DNA from: Corynebacterium hansenii
GTDB taxonomy: Bacteria; Actinomycetota; Actinomycetes; Mycobacteriales; Mycobacteriaceae
Direction: 5' to 3'
Length of the DNA: 64,000 nucleotides
Assembly: GCF_030408795.1 (NCBI RefSeq)
Contig: NZ_CP047211.1
Span: forward strand, 310,001 to 374,000
Part shown: positions 34,833 to 43,544 of the stretch, piece by piece
Numbering within the stretch: the first letter of the stretch is position 1
How the letters are laid out: every line of letters starts with the position of its first letter
Notes under the pieces: generated by a model
Database searches by the model: none
What the model was told of the DNA's origin: nothing
What the model saw: only the letters and a program-made list of their open reading frames with translations
Position numbers and translations under genes: made by a program

Positions 34833-35208
34833 CGTACGGGCCGGCCGTCCGGCGTGGTTGCTCACGCTGGTCGGCGGGGCGATCGCGCAGGCCGTGGTGG
34901 GCATGCTGCTGCTCGCCGGCGACCGCACGGGCATCCGCCCGGAGGTGGCGCGCGACGTCGTCATCGTCGGGGTGCTGGGCATCGCCGTGGCGGCCCTCGT
35001 CGCCGTGCTCGCCCCGTCCGCGGGATCGTCGAAGGTGGTCCGCAGGGTGCTCATCGGCGCCGTCGCGCTGATCACGTTCGCCTCGCTGGCGGGCATCGTG
35101 GCCCTGGCCGTGACGCCGTGGACCGCCGTGCCCGCGGGCGTCATGATCATCGGCCTGGTCCTGCTGTTCGGCGGCATCAAGTCGGCGGAAGGGGGCGCCG
35201 GGCGATGA
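34822..35208 (+). CDS. Small membrane protein, three or four helices
   Basis: A 128-residue protein with helices ARPAWLLTLVGGAIAQAVVG-like at the start, then VVIVGVLGIAVAALVAVLA, LIGAVALITFASLAGIVALAV and VPAGVMIIGLVLLFGG. The ATG at 34822 was chosen because GGAAAGGA lies seven or eight bases upstream; an in-frame TTG at 34735 and a GTG at 34801 lie further upstream without support. It overlaps the previous gene by 11 bases and the next by four (ATGA), so it is co-translated with the ATPase homologue. Function unknown. Confidence 0.65.
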   Translation: MAADVRAGRPAWLLTLVGGAIAQAVVGMLLLAGDRTGIRPEVARDVVIVGVLGIAVAALVAVLAPSAGSSKVVRRVLIGAVALITFASLAGIVALAVTPWTAVPAGVMIIGLVLLFGGIKSAEGGAGR

Positions 35209-37976
35209 GCTCGTCTTCCCGACCGCGGAACTGCACCGCCGCGCCCGGAGAGCCGTCCGCGAGCGCCCCGGACGCGAAACGCGGGCCCAGCCCGGCGTCG
35301 GCGGCTCCGGCCGATGCCGGCGTGCGCGCCGATTCCCGGTCCGCCGCGACCCCGGAGCAGGACAGGGCGCGCGACCTGCGCGAGACCGATGAACGGGTCA
35401 CCCGCGCCATCGACGAGGCCAAGGCCGCCGCCGCGTGGCTGCATTCCTCGCGGCGCCGCGACGACGACGAGAGCCTGCACCAGCGCCTGGCGCGGCGCAC
35501 CGGCGCCGGGCTGACGTCCTACGGCCTGGTCCTGGAGGGCCTGGATTCGGCGTTGGCGGCGGATGAGGCGGAGCGCATTCTCGACGGGTTCCCCGGGGTC
35601 CGGGCCACCGTCGTCTATTCGCCGGGCCGCGCGTGGATCACCGCCCCCGACGACGTCGCACCCGACGTGCTCATCGCCGCGCTGGCGGAGCACGGCATCG
35701 GCGCGTACCTGACCCGCAATTCACTGCGCCGCCGGGCGACCCGGCTGGACGCCGCGCCGCGCCGTCGCCCGGCCGTGCCCGCCGCCGCGCAGCAGATGTC
35801 GGAGGCGCGGATCCGCCGTCGTGAAGCGGCATTGCGCGCGGAAGGCTCCAACGAGGTGCTCTTCACCGCCCGGGCCCTGGTGACCCGGACGCGGTTCATC
35901 GTGTCGCTGCTGCTGAGCATCCCGGTGCTGGTGCTGTCGCTGTACGTCCCGTGGCAGTTCCCCGGCTGGCAGTGGATGTGCCTGGGGCTGACCACGATCG
36001 TGGCGCTGTGGGGCGGCTGGCCGTTCCACCGGGCGATGGCGGCGTCGATGCGCAGGCGCATGTCGGCGCTCGACGGCGCCAGCGCCGTCGCCATTTTGGC
36101 CGGGTGGGTCTGGTCCGCGGGCGAGATCTTCCTCGGCGAGGCCGGGAAGATCGGCTTCACGACGTCGCCGACGTGGTTCGCCTTCAACTACGAGCGGGGG
36201 GCTCCGGCGGAGCTCTTCCTCGACGTGGCCTGCGGCGTGACCGTGCTGCTGCTGGCGGGGCGGTTGGCCACCCGGTACAACCGCGTGCGCACGGGCGCGG
36301 CCATGAACGTGCTGCGCATTCCCGCGGACCGCAACGTCACCGTGGTGCGCAAGGCGGGCAAGGCCGCGAAGCCCGAGAAGCGGCGCGTGCCCGTGGCCGA
36401 ATTGAACATCGGCGAGGACGTGCTGGTGCCCCCGGGGCAGGTCATCCCCGTCGACGGCGTCGTCGTCGGCGGCGCCTCGCGCGTCGACTCCCGCGTGGTC
36501 GGCGGCGGCAGCGAGCCGAAGGACGTCAAAGTCAACTCCCGCGTGTGGGCCGGGTCGATGAACCTGGACCAGAAGCTGAAGGTCCGCGTCTCGCGCACCG
36601 GTTCCAAGACCCGCGCGGCGGCCATCCAGAAGTGGCTGCAGACCGCCATCCACGAAGAGGACGTCGCCCACCAGACGGCCGTGCGCTCGGCGTCGGTCCT
36701 GGTGCCGTGGACGATGCTGCTGGCCCTGGTGGCCTTCGGCATCTGGTGGCTGGTCTCCGGCGGCGCGGGCGGCGCGTTCGCGGTGGCGCTGGCGATCCTC
36801 ATCGGCATCGCTCCCGTGGCCCTGGCCATGTCGACCTCGACGGCGCTGCGCATCGGCATCCTCTACGCCGCCGAACGGGGCCTGCTCATCCACGATGCGG
36901 AGGCGTTCCGCTCGCTGGCCGCCGCGGATTCGGTGATGTTCAACCGCGTCGGCACGCTGACGGCGGGGGAGATGCACGTGCTGCAGGTGCAGGCGGCGAA
37001 GGGCGAGAACCCCGAGCTGATCCTGCGCGTGGCGGGCGCGCTGATGATGGAGAGCGACCACCCGGTTTCGGCCGCCATCGTGCGCGCGTGCCGCGTCTCG
37101 CGCGACGCCGGATCCGGCGGCGGGGACGTCCCGCACTGGATCGACGTGCACCACGTCGAAGTCGACGCGGATGGCGCGTTCATCGGACAGGCGGAATTGC
37201 CGGTGTCCACCTCCGACGGCGACGTCGAAATGCGGTTCGTCGAGGCCAGCCTCTGGCGCCCCCGCGACATGTCCGCCCTCGACGAGCGGATGGCCGTCGC
37301 CGCCCTCGGCGGCGGCACGCCCCTGGTGATCAGCTGGCGCGGCAAGGTCCGCGGCGTCATCACCGTCGGCGAGGACATCAAGCCCGATGCCGTCGAGGCG
37401 ATCGACGAGCTGGAGGACATGGGCGTCGACACCATCATGATCACCCGCGACACGTACCCCGTGGCCCGGCGTTTCGCCGACCGCCTGGGCATCTCGCGGG
37501 TGTACGCCGGCATCGTCCCCGGCCGCAAGGCGGCCGCCGTGCGCGGCGTCCACGCCGGCGGTGAGACGGTGGTCATGGTCGGCGGCTCCGACGTCGCCGA
37601 ATGCCTGCGCGTCGCCGACGTCGGGGTGCTCATGGACGCCGACGCCGGCGTGGAGGACCTCGAGATCGAGGAGTCGGACGTGGTGTCGCTGCGTTCGGCG
37701 GTCCGGTCCGTCCCGGAGGCGATCTCGCTGGCGCGCGTGGTCACCCGCACGATGTCCGCCAACATCATCTCCGCCTGGACGTACAACATCGCGGTGCTGG
37801 CGCTGTCCGTCGCCGGCGTGCTGCATCCGCTCGTGGCCTCGGTGCTGATGGTCGTGTCCGGCCTGTGGATCGAATGGCGTTCGCGCCGCCTCGGCCGGAT
37901 CATGGGCCGCAGCGGCCATCCGCCCCGCCCGGGCCAGTCGCGCCGCCGCGCGCTGCGGGCCGCGGACCACGGCTGA
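35205..37976 (+). CDS. Catalytically degenerate P1B-type ATPase homologue
   Basis: A 923-residue protein with the complete layout of a P1B metal ATPase: a 100-residue disordered start, an HMA-like fold without CxxC (about 103-170), about eight membrane helices, actuator and P/N domains. Every catalytic motif is broken. DKTGT reads NRVGT with Asn580 in place of the phosphorylated Asp. TGES reads GGSEP. The metal-site CPC reads APV (536-538). TGD reads TRD, and GDGxND reads GGSDVAE. The SDHPVSAAIV His-Pro motif and structural segments are kept. It cannot pump by the known mechanism; a binding, sensing or scaffold role in heme supply is possible. It is translationally coupled to hemB through two small membrane genes. 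Confidence 0.85.
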   Translation: MSSSSRPRNCTAAPGEPSASAPDAKRGPSPASAAPADAGVRADSRSAATPEQDRARDLRETDERVTRAIDEAKAAAAWLHSSRRRDDDESLHQRLARRTGAGLTSYGLVLEGLDSALAADEAERILDGFPGVRATVVYSPGRAWITAPDDVAPDVLIAALAEHGIGAYLTRNSLRRRATRLDAAPRRRPAVPAAAQQMSEARIRRREAALRAEGSNEVLFTARALVTRTRFIVSLLLSIPVLVLSLYVPWQFPGWQWMCLGLTTIVALWGGWPFHRAMAASMRRRMSALDGASAVAILAGWVWSAGEIFLGEAGKIGFTTSPTWFAFNYERGAPAELFLDVACGVTVLLLAGRLATRYNRVRTGAAMNVLRIPADRNVTVVRKAGKAAKPEKRRVPVAELNIGEDVLVPPGQVIPVDGVVVGGASRVDSRVVGGGSEPKDVKVNSRVWAGSMNLDQKLKVRVSRTGSKTRAAAIQKWLQTAIHEEDVAHQTAVRSASVLVPWTMLLALVAFGIWWLVSGGAGGAFAVALAILIGIAPVALAMSTSTALRIGILYAAERGLLIHDAEAFRSLAAADSVMFNRVGTLTAGEMHVLQVQAAKGENPELILRVAGALMMESDHPVSAAIVRACRVSRDAGSGGGDVPHWIDVHHVEVDADGAFIGQAELPVSTSDGDVEMRFVEASLWRPRDMSALDERMAVAALGGGTPLVISWRGKVRGVITVGEDIKPDAVEAIDELEDMGVDTIMITRDTYPVARRFADRLGISRVYAGIVPGRKAAAVRGVHAGGETVVMVGGSDVAECLRVADVGVLMDADAGVEDLEIEESDVVSLRSAVRSVPEAISLARVVTRTMSANIISAWTYNIAVLALSVAGVLHPLVASVLMVVSGLWIEWRSRRLGRIMGRSGHPPRPGQSRRRALRAADHG

Positions 37977-38089
37977 GGTCGCCGGAGGGGGAGACGGCCC
38001 CGCTCCCTCAACTCCGCCCGCTCCCTTCATCGCGCTCCCACCCCCGACACGGGGCGGGGGCGGGTGCCCGCGCCGCCGCGGCGTTTCCC

Positions 38090-38095
38090 TACGAT
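38090..38095 (+). promoter_or_regulatory. Leaderless -10 hexamer of hemL
   Basis: TACGAT followed by seven bases (GGGCGGC) and the GTG at 38103. The rest of the 126-base gap after the ATPase homologue shows nothing clear. Confidence 0.5.
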
Positions 38096-38102
38096 GGGCG
38101 GC

Positions 38103-39434
38103 GTGAACACACCCCAGCGGACCTCAAATCAGCAGACCGAAAACTCCGCGCGCCTCTTCGACGGCGCCCGCGCGGTGACGCCGGGCGGAGTCAATTCCCC
38201 GGTGCGCGCGTTCGGCTCGGTCGGGGGCACGCCCCGCTTCATCGAGTCGGCCAAGGGCTCGCGCCTCGTCGACGCCGACGGCAACGAGTACGTCGACCTC
38301 GTGTGCTCCTGGGGCCCGATGCTGATGGGCCACGCCCACCCGGCCGTCGTCGAGGCCGTCCGCGAGGCGGCGGGCCGCGGCCTGTCCTTCGGCGCGCCCA
38401 CGGCGGGCGAGACGGAGCTCGCGCAGGAGATCATCGACCGCACGTCGGTCGAGGAGGTCCGCCTGGTCAACTCCGGCACCGAGGCCACCATGTCGGCGGT
38501 GCGCCTGGCCCGCGGCTTCACCGGCCGCGGCAAGGTCGTGAAGTTCGACGGCTGCTACCACGGCCACGTCGATGCGCTGCTGGCCTCGGCCGGCTCGGGC
38601 GTCGCCACCTTCGGCCTGCCGGATTCGCCGGGCGTCACCGGCGCGGCGGCGGCCGACACCATCGTCGTGCCCTACAACGACCTGGAGGCGGTGCGACGCG
38701 CGTTCGCCGACAATCCGGGCGAGATCGCCTGCGTGATCACCGAGGCCGCCGCGGGCAACATGGGCACCGTCGCCCCGGACGAGGGCTTCAACGCGGAGCT
38801 CAAGCGCATCGCCAACGACGATGGCGCGCTGCTGATCCTCGACGAGGTCATGACCGGCTTCCGCACCTCGGCCAAGGGCTGGTACGGCGTCGACGGCGTG
38901 GCCGGCGACCTGACCACCTTCGGCAAGGTCGTCTCCGGCGGCCTGCCCGCCGCCGCGTTCGGCGGCCGCCGCGACATCATGGAGCACCTCGCCCCGCAGG
39001 GCCCCGTCTACCAGGCCGGCACGCTGTCCGGGAACCCCGTGTCGGTGGCGGCGGGCCTCGCCAGCCTCCGTGCGGCCGACGACGCGGTGTACGCCGCCGT
39101 CGCCGCCAACGCCGACCGCATGTCCGCCATCCTGTCCGACGCGCTGACCGCGGAGGGCGTCGCCCACCACATCCAGCGCGCCGCCACGTTCTTCTCCCCG
39201 CGCTTCGCGGAGGGCGAGGGCCGCAACTTCGCCGACATGAAGGCCGCGGAGACGTTCCGCTACCCGGCGTTCTTCCACGCCCTGCTGGAAAACGGCGTCT
39301 ACGCCCCGCCGAGCTGCTTCGAGACGTGGTTCGTGTCCTCCGCCCTCACCGACGCGGACTTCGAGGTCATCGAGTCGGCGGCCCGCGCCGCCGCGAAGGC
39401 CGCGGCCGCCGCGACCCCGGAGACCGGCAAGTGA
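38103..39434 (+). CDS. hemL: Glutamate-1-semialdehyde 2,1-aminomutase
   Basis: PLP enzyme converting glutamate-1-semialdehyde to 5-aminolevulinate, the product of HemA and substrate of HemB. 443 residues: [77 protein letters not shown], and the PLP lysine in [18 protein letters not shown]. The GTG at 38103 matches the family start better than the ATG three codons earlier. Its stop overlaps the next gene (GTGA). Confidence 0.95.
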   Translation: MNTPQRTSNQQTENSARLFDGARAVTPGGVNSPVRAFGSVGGTPRFIESAKGSRLVDADGNEYVDLVCSWGPMLMGHAHPAVVEAVREAAGRGLSFGAPTAGETELAQEIIDRTSVEEVRLVNSGTEATMSAVRLARGFTGRGKVVKFDGCYHGHVDALLASAGSGVATFGLPDSPGVTGAAAADTIVVPYNDLEAVRRAFADNPGEIACVITEAAAGNMGTVAPDEGFNAELKRIANDDGALLILDEVMTGFRTSAKGWYGVDGVAGDLTTFGKVVSGGLPAAAFGGRRDIMEHLAPQGPVYQAGTLSGNPVSVAAGLASLRAADDAVYAAVAANADRMSAILSDALTAEGVAHHIQRAATFFSPRFAEGEGRNFADMKAAETFRYPAFFHALLENGVYAPPSCFETWFVSSALTDADFEVIESAARAAAKAAAAATPETGK

Positions 39435-40075
39435 CCGGGGGCGGAAACGGGCGCACGCCCGTCCACGCGCCTCGGACCATCGTCCACCTGATCCGCCACG
39501 GCGAGGTGCACAACCCGTCGAAGATCCTCTACGGGCGGCTGCCGGGCTACCGGCTGTCGGACCGCGGCCGCGCGATGGCGGTGGCCACCGCCGAGGCGTT
39601 CGCCGGGCACGACGTCGCCTACGTCGCGTGCTCGCCGCTGCAGCGCACCCGCGAGACCTGCGAGCCGGTCACCCGCGTCACGGGGCTGGAGCCGGTCATC
39701 GACCCCGACGTGCTGGAGGCGGGCAACTCCTTCGAGGGCCTGCACGTGCGCGGCTGGGATTCCGACCTGTGGAACCCGCGCTACTGGCCGCGCCTGCGCC
39801 GGCCGGACGTGCCCAGCTGGGGCGAGCCGTACGACGAGATCGCCGACCGCATGTTCAGGGCCATCGACCGCGCCCGCGAGGCCGCGGAGGGGCGGGAGGC
39901 GATCATCGTCACCCACCAGCTGTGCGTCGTCGCGGCCGCCCGCCGCGCCCGCGGGCAGCGCCTGGCCCACAACCCGGCGAACCGCCAGTGCGACCTGTCG
40001 TCGGTGACGTCGCTGGTCTACCTGGGCGACACCATCGTCGACGTGCGCTATTCCGAGCCCGCCGCGCACCTCTGA
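39431..40075 (+). CDS. Histidine phosphatase / phosphoglycerate mutase family protein
   Basis: A 214-residue cytoplasmic phosphatase with the phosphohistidine motif [26 protein letters not shown], and the second His in [16 protein letters not shown]. It is not the glycolytic mutase (gpmA is elsewhere in this window). The same gene follows hemL in mycobacteria; the substrate is unknown. The GTG overlaps the hemL stop and follows CCGGAGACCGGCAA. Confidence 0.85.
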   Translation: MTGGGNGRTPVHAPRTIVHLIRHGEVHNPSKILYGRLPGYRLSDRGRAMAVATAEAFAGHDVAYVACSPLQRTRETCEPVTRVTGLEPVIDPDVLEAGNSFEGLHVRGWDSDLWNPRYWPRLRRPDVPSWGEPYDEIADRMFRAIDRAREAAEGREAIIVTHQLCVVAAARRARGQRLAHNPANRQCDLSSVTSLVYLGDTIVDVRYSEPAAHL

Positions 40076-40085
40076 CGTCCCGATC

Positions 40086-40116
40086 GGGCCCCACCCGTGA
40101 TTCGGCGTCGGGGCCC
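40086..40116 (+). terminator. Possible terminator before resA
   Basis: GGGCCCC (40086-40092) pairs with GGGGCCC (40110-40116), followed by CTCGTTCGTT. The T-run is broken, so the call is weak. Confidence 0.4.
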
Positions 40117-40134
40117 CTCGTTCGTTAGATTGCA

Positions 40135-40872
40135 GTGGACCCGGAACTTCAAAAGCCGGAACTTCAAAAACCGGAACTTCAAAAGCCCGAGCTCCACATG
40201 CCCGGGCTTCGAACGCCCGAACCCCAAATGCCCGATCTTGAAATGGACGGCCCCCAATTGCGCCCCCTTTTCCGCACCATCGCCGCCGTGGCGGGCATCG
40301 CCCTGACCGCGTCGCTGGCCGCATGCGGCGACGAGACCGTCGGCCATGACGCGGTCGCCATCGGCGGCACCTTCGAGTTCGTCTCGCCCGGCGGGCAGAC
40401 GGTGATCGAGTACGCCCCGGAGGACCGCAAGCCGGTCGCCGACGTCTACGGCGATTCCCTGATGGAGGACGGCAAGCAGATCCGCCTGTCGGATTTCAAG
40501 GGCCAGATGGTGGTCCTCAACGCGTGGGGCCAGTGGTGCGCCCCGTGCCGCTCGGAGTCGGATGACCTGCAGGTCGTCCACGAGAAGATGCGCGAGGCGA
40601 ATGTCGGCACGGTGCTGGGCATCAACGTCCGCGATCACGTGAAGTCCGCCCCGCGCGATTTCGTGAAGGACAACGGCCTGGCCTACCCGTCGATCTACGA
40701 TCCACCGTTCGTCAACGCGGGCTCGCTGGGCGGCATCCCGGCGTCGGTGATCCCGACGACGATCGTCCTGGACCGCGAGCACCGCCCGGCGGTCGTCTTC
40801 CTGAAGGAGATCAACGAGTCGGAGCTGTGGGCCGCGGTGCAGAAGGTCGCCGACGAGGGTGGGGCGGCCTAG
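40135..40872 (+). CDS. resA: ResA-like thioredoxin lipoprotein with pentapeptide-repeat N-terminus
   Basis: Extracytoplasmic thiol-disulfide reductase for cytochrome c heme ligation. The thioredoxin domain has LNAWGQWCAPCRSESDDL (active-site CAPC) and the cis-Pro VIPTTIVLDR. A lipoprotein signal (FRTIAAVAGIALTASLAACG) anchors it. Before the signal, 35 residues are seven pentapeptides (PELQK three times, PELHM, PGLRT, PEPQM, PDLEM) encoded by 15-bp tandem repeats. The GTG at 40135 gives the full frame and has an AT-rich TTAGAT upstream. If translation starts instead at the ATG at 40243, the repeats lie outside the protein. The stop abuts the ccdA ATG. Confidence 0.85.
   Translation: MDPELQKPELQKPELQKPELHMPGLRTPEPQMPDLEMDGPQLRPLFRTIAAVAGIALTASLAACGDETVGHDAVAIGGTFEFVSPGGQTVIEYAPEDRKPVADVYGDSLMEDGKQIRLSDFKGQMVVLNAWGQWCAPCRSESDDLQVVHEKMREANVGTVLGINVRDHVKSAPRDFVKDNGLAYPSIYDPPFVNAGSLGGIPASVIPTTIVLDREHRPAVVFLKEINESELWAAVQKVADEGGAA
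40141..40245 (+). repeat. Seven tandem 15-bp repeats at the start of resA
   Basis: Units start at 40141, 40156, 40171, 40186, 40201, 40216 and 40231. The first three are almost identical (CCGGAACTTCAAAAG, with one A/G change in the second); the others diverge but keep phase and the CC(C/G)G start. All stay in the resA frame. Confidence 0.9.
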
Positions 40873-41718
40873 ATGCTCCTCGCCTCCGGCATCGGCGACG
40901 CTTTCGCGGACGCCGCGGCCCAGGGCCCGATCTTCCTGGCCCTGTTGGCGGCGGCCGCCGCGGGTCTGGTGTCCTTCGCCAGCCCGTGCGTGATCCCGCT
41001 CGTGCCCGGTTACGTCTCCTACCTGACGGGCATCTCCGGCGCGGCGGGGGAGGGAGCCCCCGGTTCGGGCACGGCGGCGCTTGACGACGGCGACCGCGCC
41101 CCCGGTTCGTCCGCCGCGTCGCGGAAGCGGGTGCGCGCCCGCGTGGGCCTGGCGGCGCTGCTGTTCGTCGCGGGTTTCACGGTGATCTTCGTGTTGGGTT
41201 CGGCCTCGGTGTTCGGGCTGGTTTCCTCGCTTCGCCTGGGGGCGCGGACGCTGACCATCGTCGGCGGCGTGGTCACCATCGCCATGGGCCTGGTCTTCAT
41301 GGGCATGGTGCCCGCCCTGCAGCGCGATACCCGAATGGCGCCGAAGCGGTGGACCACGTGGCTGGGCGCCCCGATGCTCGGCGCGGTGTTCGCGCTGGGG
41401 TGGACGCCGTGCCTGGGGCCGACGCTGACGGCCATCATCTCGGTCTCGGCGGGCACCGAGGGGCTGACGGCCGCACGCGGAGTGGCGCTGATCGTGGCGT
41501 ACTGCATGGGTCTGGGCCTGCCGTTCATCCTGGTGGCGCTGGGTTCGGCCAGCGCCATGAAGGGCGTGGATTGGCTGCGCCGCAATTCCCGGAAGATCCA
41601 GATCGCCGGCGGCGTGATGCTGGTGCTGGTGGGCATCGCGTTGGTGTCCGGGCTCTGGGATATGTTCGTCAATTGGATTCAGGTGGCGTTCATCACCGAC
41701 ACGGTGACGCCGATTTAA
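40873..41718 (+). CDS. ccdA: Cytochrome c biogenesis protein CcdA
   Basis: Carries reducing equivalents across the membrane to ResA. 281 residues and six or more helices. The two redox cysteines are in LVSFASPCVIPLVPGYVSYL and FALGWTPCLGPTLTAII, each next to the family's Pro. A Gly/Ser/Asp-rich cytoplasmic loop of about 35 residues separates helices 1 and 2 (AGEGAPGSG...ASRKR); one copy of the GCTTGACGACG 11-mer lies in it. The ATG directly follows the resA TAG. Confidence 0.92.
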   Translation: MLLASGIGDAFADAAAQGPIFLALLAAAAAGLVSFASPCVIPLVPGYVSYLTGISGAAGEGAPGSGTAALDDGDRAPGSSAASRKRVRARVGLAALLFVAGFTVIFVLGSASVFGLVSSLRLGARTLTIVGGVVTIAMGLVFMGMVPALQRDTRMAPKRWTTWLGAPMLGAVFALGWTPCLGPTLTAIISVSAGTEGLTAARGVALIVAYCMGLGLPFILVALGSASAMKGVDWLRRNSRKIQIAGGVMLVLVGIALVSGLWDMFVNWIQVAFITDTVTPI

Positions 41719-41734
41719 GGAGATGGCAGGGCAG

Positions 41735-43393
41735 ATGGCGACAACCACGCAGGCACCGCGGGGCACCGCCGGCGCGAAGGCGATGCGCCCGGTGCGGGCG
41801 GCGTGGCGCTGGCTGACCAGCATGCGCACGGCGCTGATCCTGCTGTTCCTGCTCGCGTTCGCGGCGATCCCGGGCGCCCTGCTGCCGCAGCGCCAGCTGT
41901 CGCAGGACAAGGTCGACGAGTACCTGGCCAACAACGGCAAGATGGCGGAGATCTTCGACAAGCTCCAGCTTTTCGACGTTTTTTCGTCCTTCTGGTTCAC
42001 CGCCATCTACGTGCTGCTGTTCGCGTCGCTGGTGGGCTGCATCATCCCGCGCACGTGGGAGCACTGGAAGGCCATGCGCACGCCGCCGGCGCGGGCGCCG
42101 AAGAATTTGGGCAGGCTGCCCATGAACGACGCCGGCGTCGTCGAAAAGCCCCTCGACGAGGTGAAGGCGGACGTTTCCTCCCGGCTGAAGCGGTGGCACC
42201 TGACCGAGACCCCGGCCGAGGAGGACCGTGCGGGCGCGGTGTCGTTCTCCGCCGAGCGCGGGTACCTGCGCGAGTTCGGCAACCTCGTGTTCCACCTGGG
42301 GCTGGTGGCGCTGCTGATCACCATCGCCGCGGGCAAGCTGCTGTACTACGAGGGCCAGGTGATCCTGGTCACGGGCACCGGCACCGAGATCCAGGACGAG
42401 GCGGTCGAGGGCGCGGTGGGCAACCCGTTCTGCAACACGGCCCCGGCCAACTTCGATTCGCTGCGCCCGGGCCTGCTTTTCGACGGCACCGGCCTCAACC
42501 CGTTCTGCGTGCAGGTGCGCGATTTCAAGGCCGATTACCTGCCCAACGGCCAGGCGAAGATGTTCACGTCGAACATCCGCTGGGCCGACGAGGACCAGAT
42601 GCGCGACCCGGTGGACTCGTGGAACGAGCAGACGCTGCGCGTGAACCATCCGCTGCGCGTCAACGGCGACCGCGTGTACCTGCAGGGCCACGGTTTCGCG
42701 CCGGCGGTGCGGGTGACGTGGCCCAACGGCGAGTCGCGCACGTCCGTGGTGCAGTTCCGCCCGGATGACCCGATGTTCTTCCTGTCGTCGGGCGCGATGC
42801 GCTTCGACCCGCCGGCGGGCATGTACCCGGACCTGTTCGAGCGCCGCCAGAACCAGATCGCCATCGAGGGCCTGTTCGCCCCGACGGCGGAGTTCACCGG
42901 CGAGACCGGCCAGCTGCTGACGTCGTCGTACCCCGCCCTGAACGACCCCGCCATCGCCGTGGACGTCTACCGCGGCGACGCGGGCCTGGACACCGGGCGC
43001 AGCCAGCAGCTGTTCTCCCTGGACCGCGACCTGATGCATTCGGGGCAGCTGCAGAAGATCGCCCGCGTCAACCTGAAGGCGGGCGAGGACACCGTCCTCG
43101 ACGACGGCACGCGGGTGGAGTTCCTCGGCGCCAAGGAGTTCGTGAACCTGCAGGTCGCCCATGACCCGACGCAGGCGTGGGTGCTGTGGTCGGCGATCGC
43201 GATGCTCGGCGGCCTGGTCGTGTCGCTGGCGGTGAAGCGCCGTCGCCTGTGGGTGCGCCTGCACCCGGTGTCGGAGGGCGTCACCCGCGTGGAGTTCGGT
43301 GGCCTGGCCCGCACGGACCGCGCCGGCTGGGGCGACGAGTTCGACGCCTTCGTGCGCGGCGTGTTGGGCCGCCCCGAGCCCGACGACGAGTGA
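41735..43393 (+). CDS. resB: Cytochrome c biogenesis protein ResB
   Basis: Membrane part of the System II heme-handling synthetase with CcsB. 552 residues: helix 1 (MRTALILLFLLAFAAIPGALLPQR), a second pair near 75-100, a third at about 185-205 (LVFHLGLVALLITIAAGKLLYYEG), a large outer domain and a final helix (AWVLWSAIAMLGGLVVSLAV). The ATG at 41735 is preferred because the AAGGAG site at 41717-41722 touches the alternative ATG at 41723 with no spacing. Confidence 0.9.
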   Translation: MATTTQAPRGTAGAKAMRPVRAAWRWLTSMRTALILLFLLAFAAIPGALLPQRQLSQDKVDEYLANNGKMAEIFDKLQLFDVFSSFWFTAIYVLLFASLVGCIIPRTWEHWKAMRTPPARAPKNLGRLPMNDAGVVEKPLDEVKADVSSRLKRWHLTETPAEEDRAGAVSFSAERGYLREFGNLVFHLGLVALLITIAAGKLLYYEGQVILVTGTGTEIQDEAVEGAVGNPFCNTAPANFDSLRPGLLFDGTGLNPFCVQVRDFKADYLPNGQAKMFTSNIRWADEDQMRDPVDSWNEQTLRVNHPLRVNGDRVYLQGHGFAPAVRVTWPNGESRTSVVQFRPDDPMFFLSSGAMRFDPPAGMYPDLFERRQNQIAIEGLFAPTAEFTGETGQLLTSSYPALNDPAIAVDVYRGDAGLDTGRSQQLFSLDRDLMHSGQLQKIARVNLKAGEDTVLDDGTRVEFLGAKEFVNLQVAHDPTQAWVLWSAIAMLGGLVVSLAVKRRRLWVRLHPVSEGVTRVEFGGLARTDRAGWGDEFDAFVRGVLGRPEPDDE

Positions 43394-43410
43394 CGGGTTG
43401 TCGCGCGACG

Positions 43411-43429
43411 TTTTGACGACGCTCCGTCG
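43411..43429 (+). terminator. Hairpin between resB and ccsB
   Basis: TGACGACG (43411-43418) pairs with CGTCGTTA (43422-43429) around CTC, with a T-run on the 5' side rather than the 3' side. It may be a regulatory structure more than a terminator. The 151-base gap also has a CATACC hexamer near 43500. Confidence 0.4.
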
Positions 43430-43544
43430 TTAAGTCAGGTGCCCCCGGCCTGCATGTATGCCCCCGGGGGTTGGGTTTTGGGGGGCTGCGCGACTACGGT
43501 CATACCCGATCGCAGGAACCCCGGAAAGACAGGAAACGGCCCCG

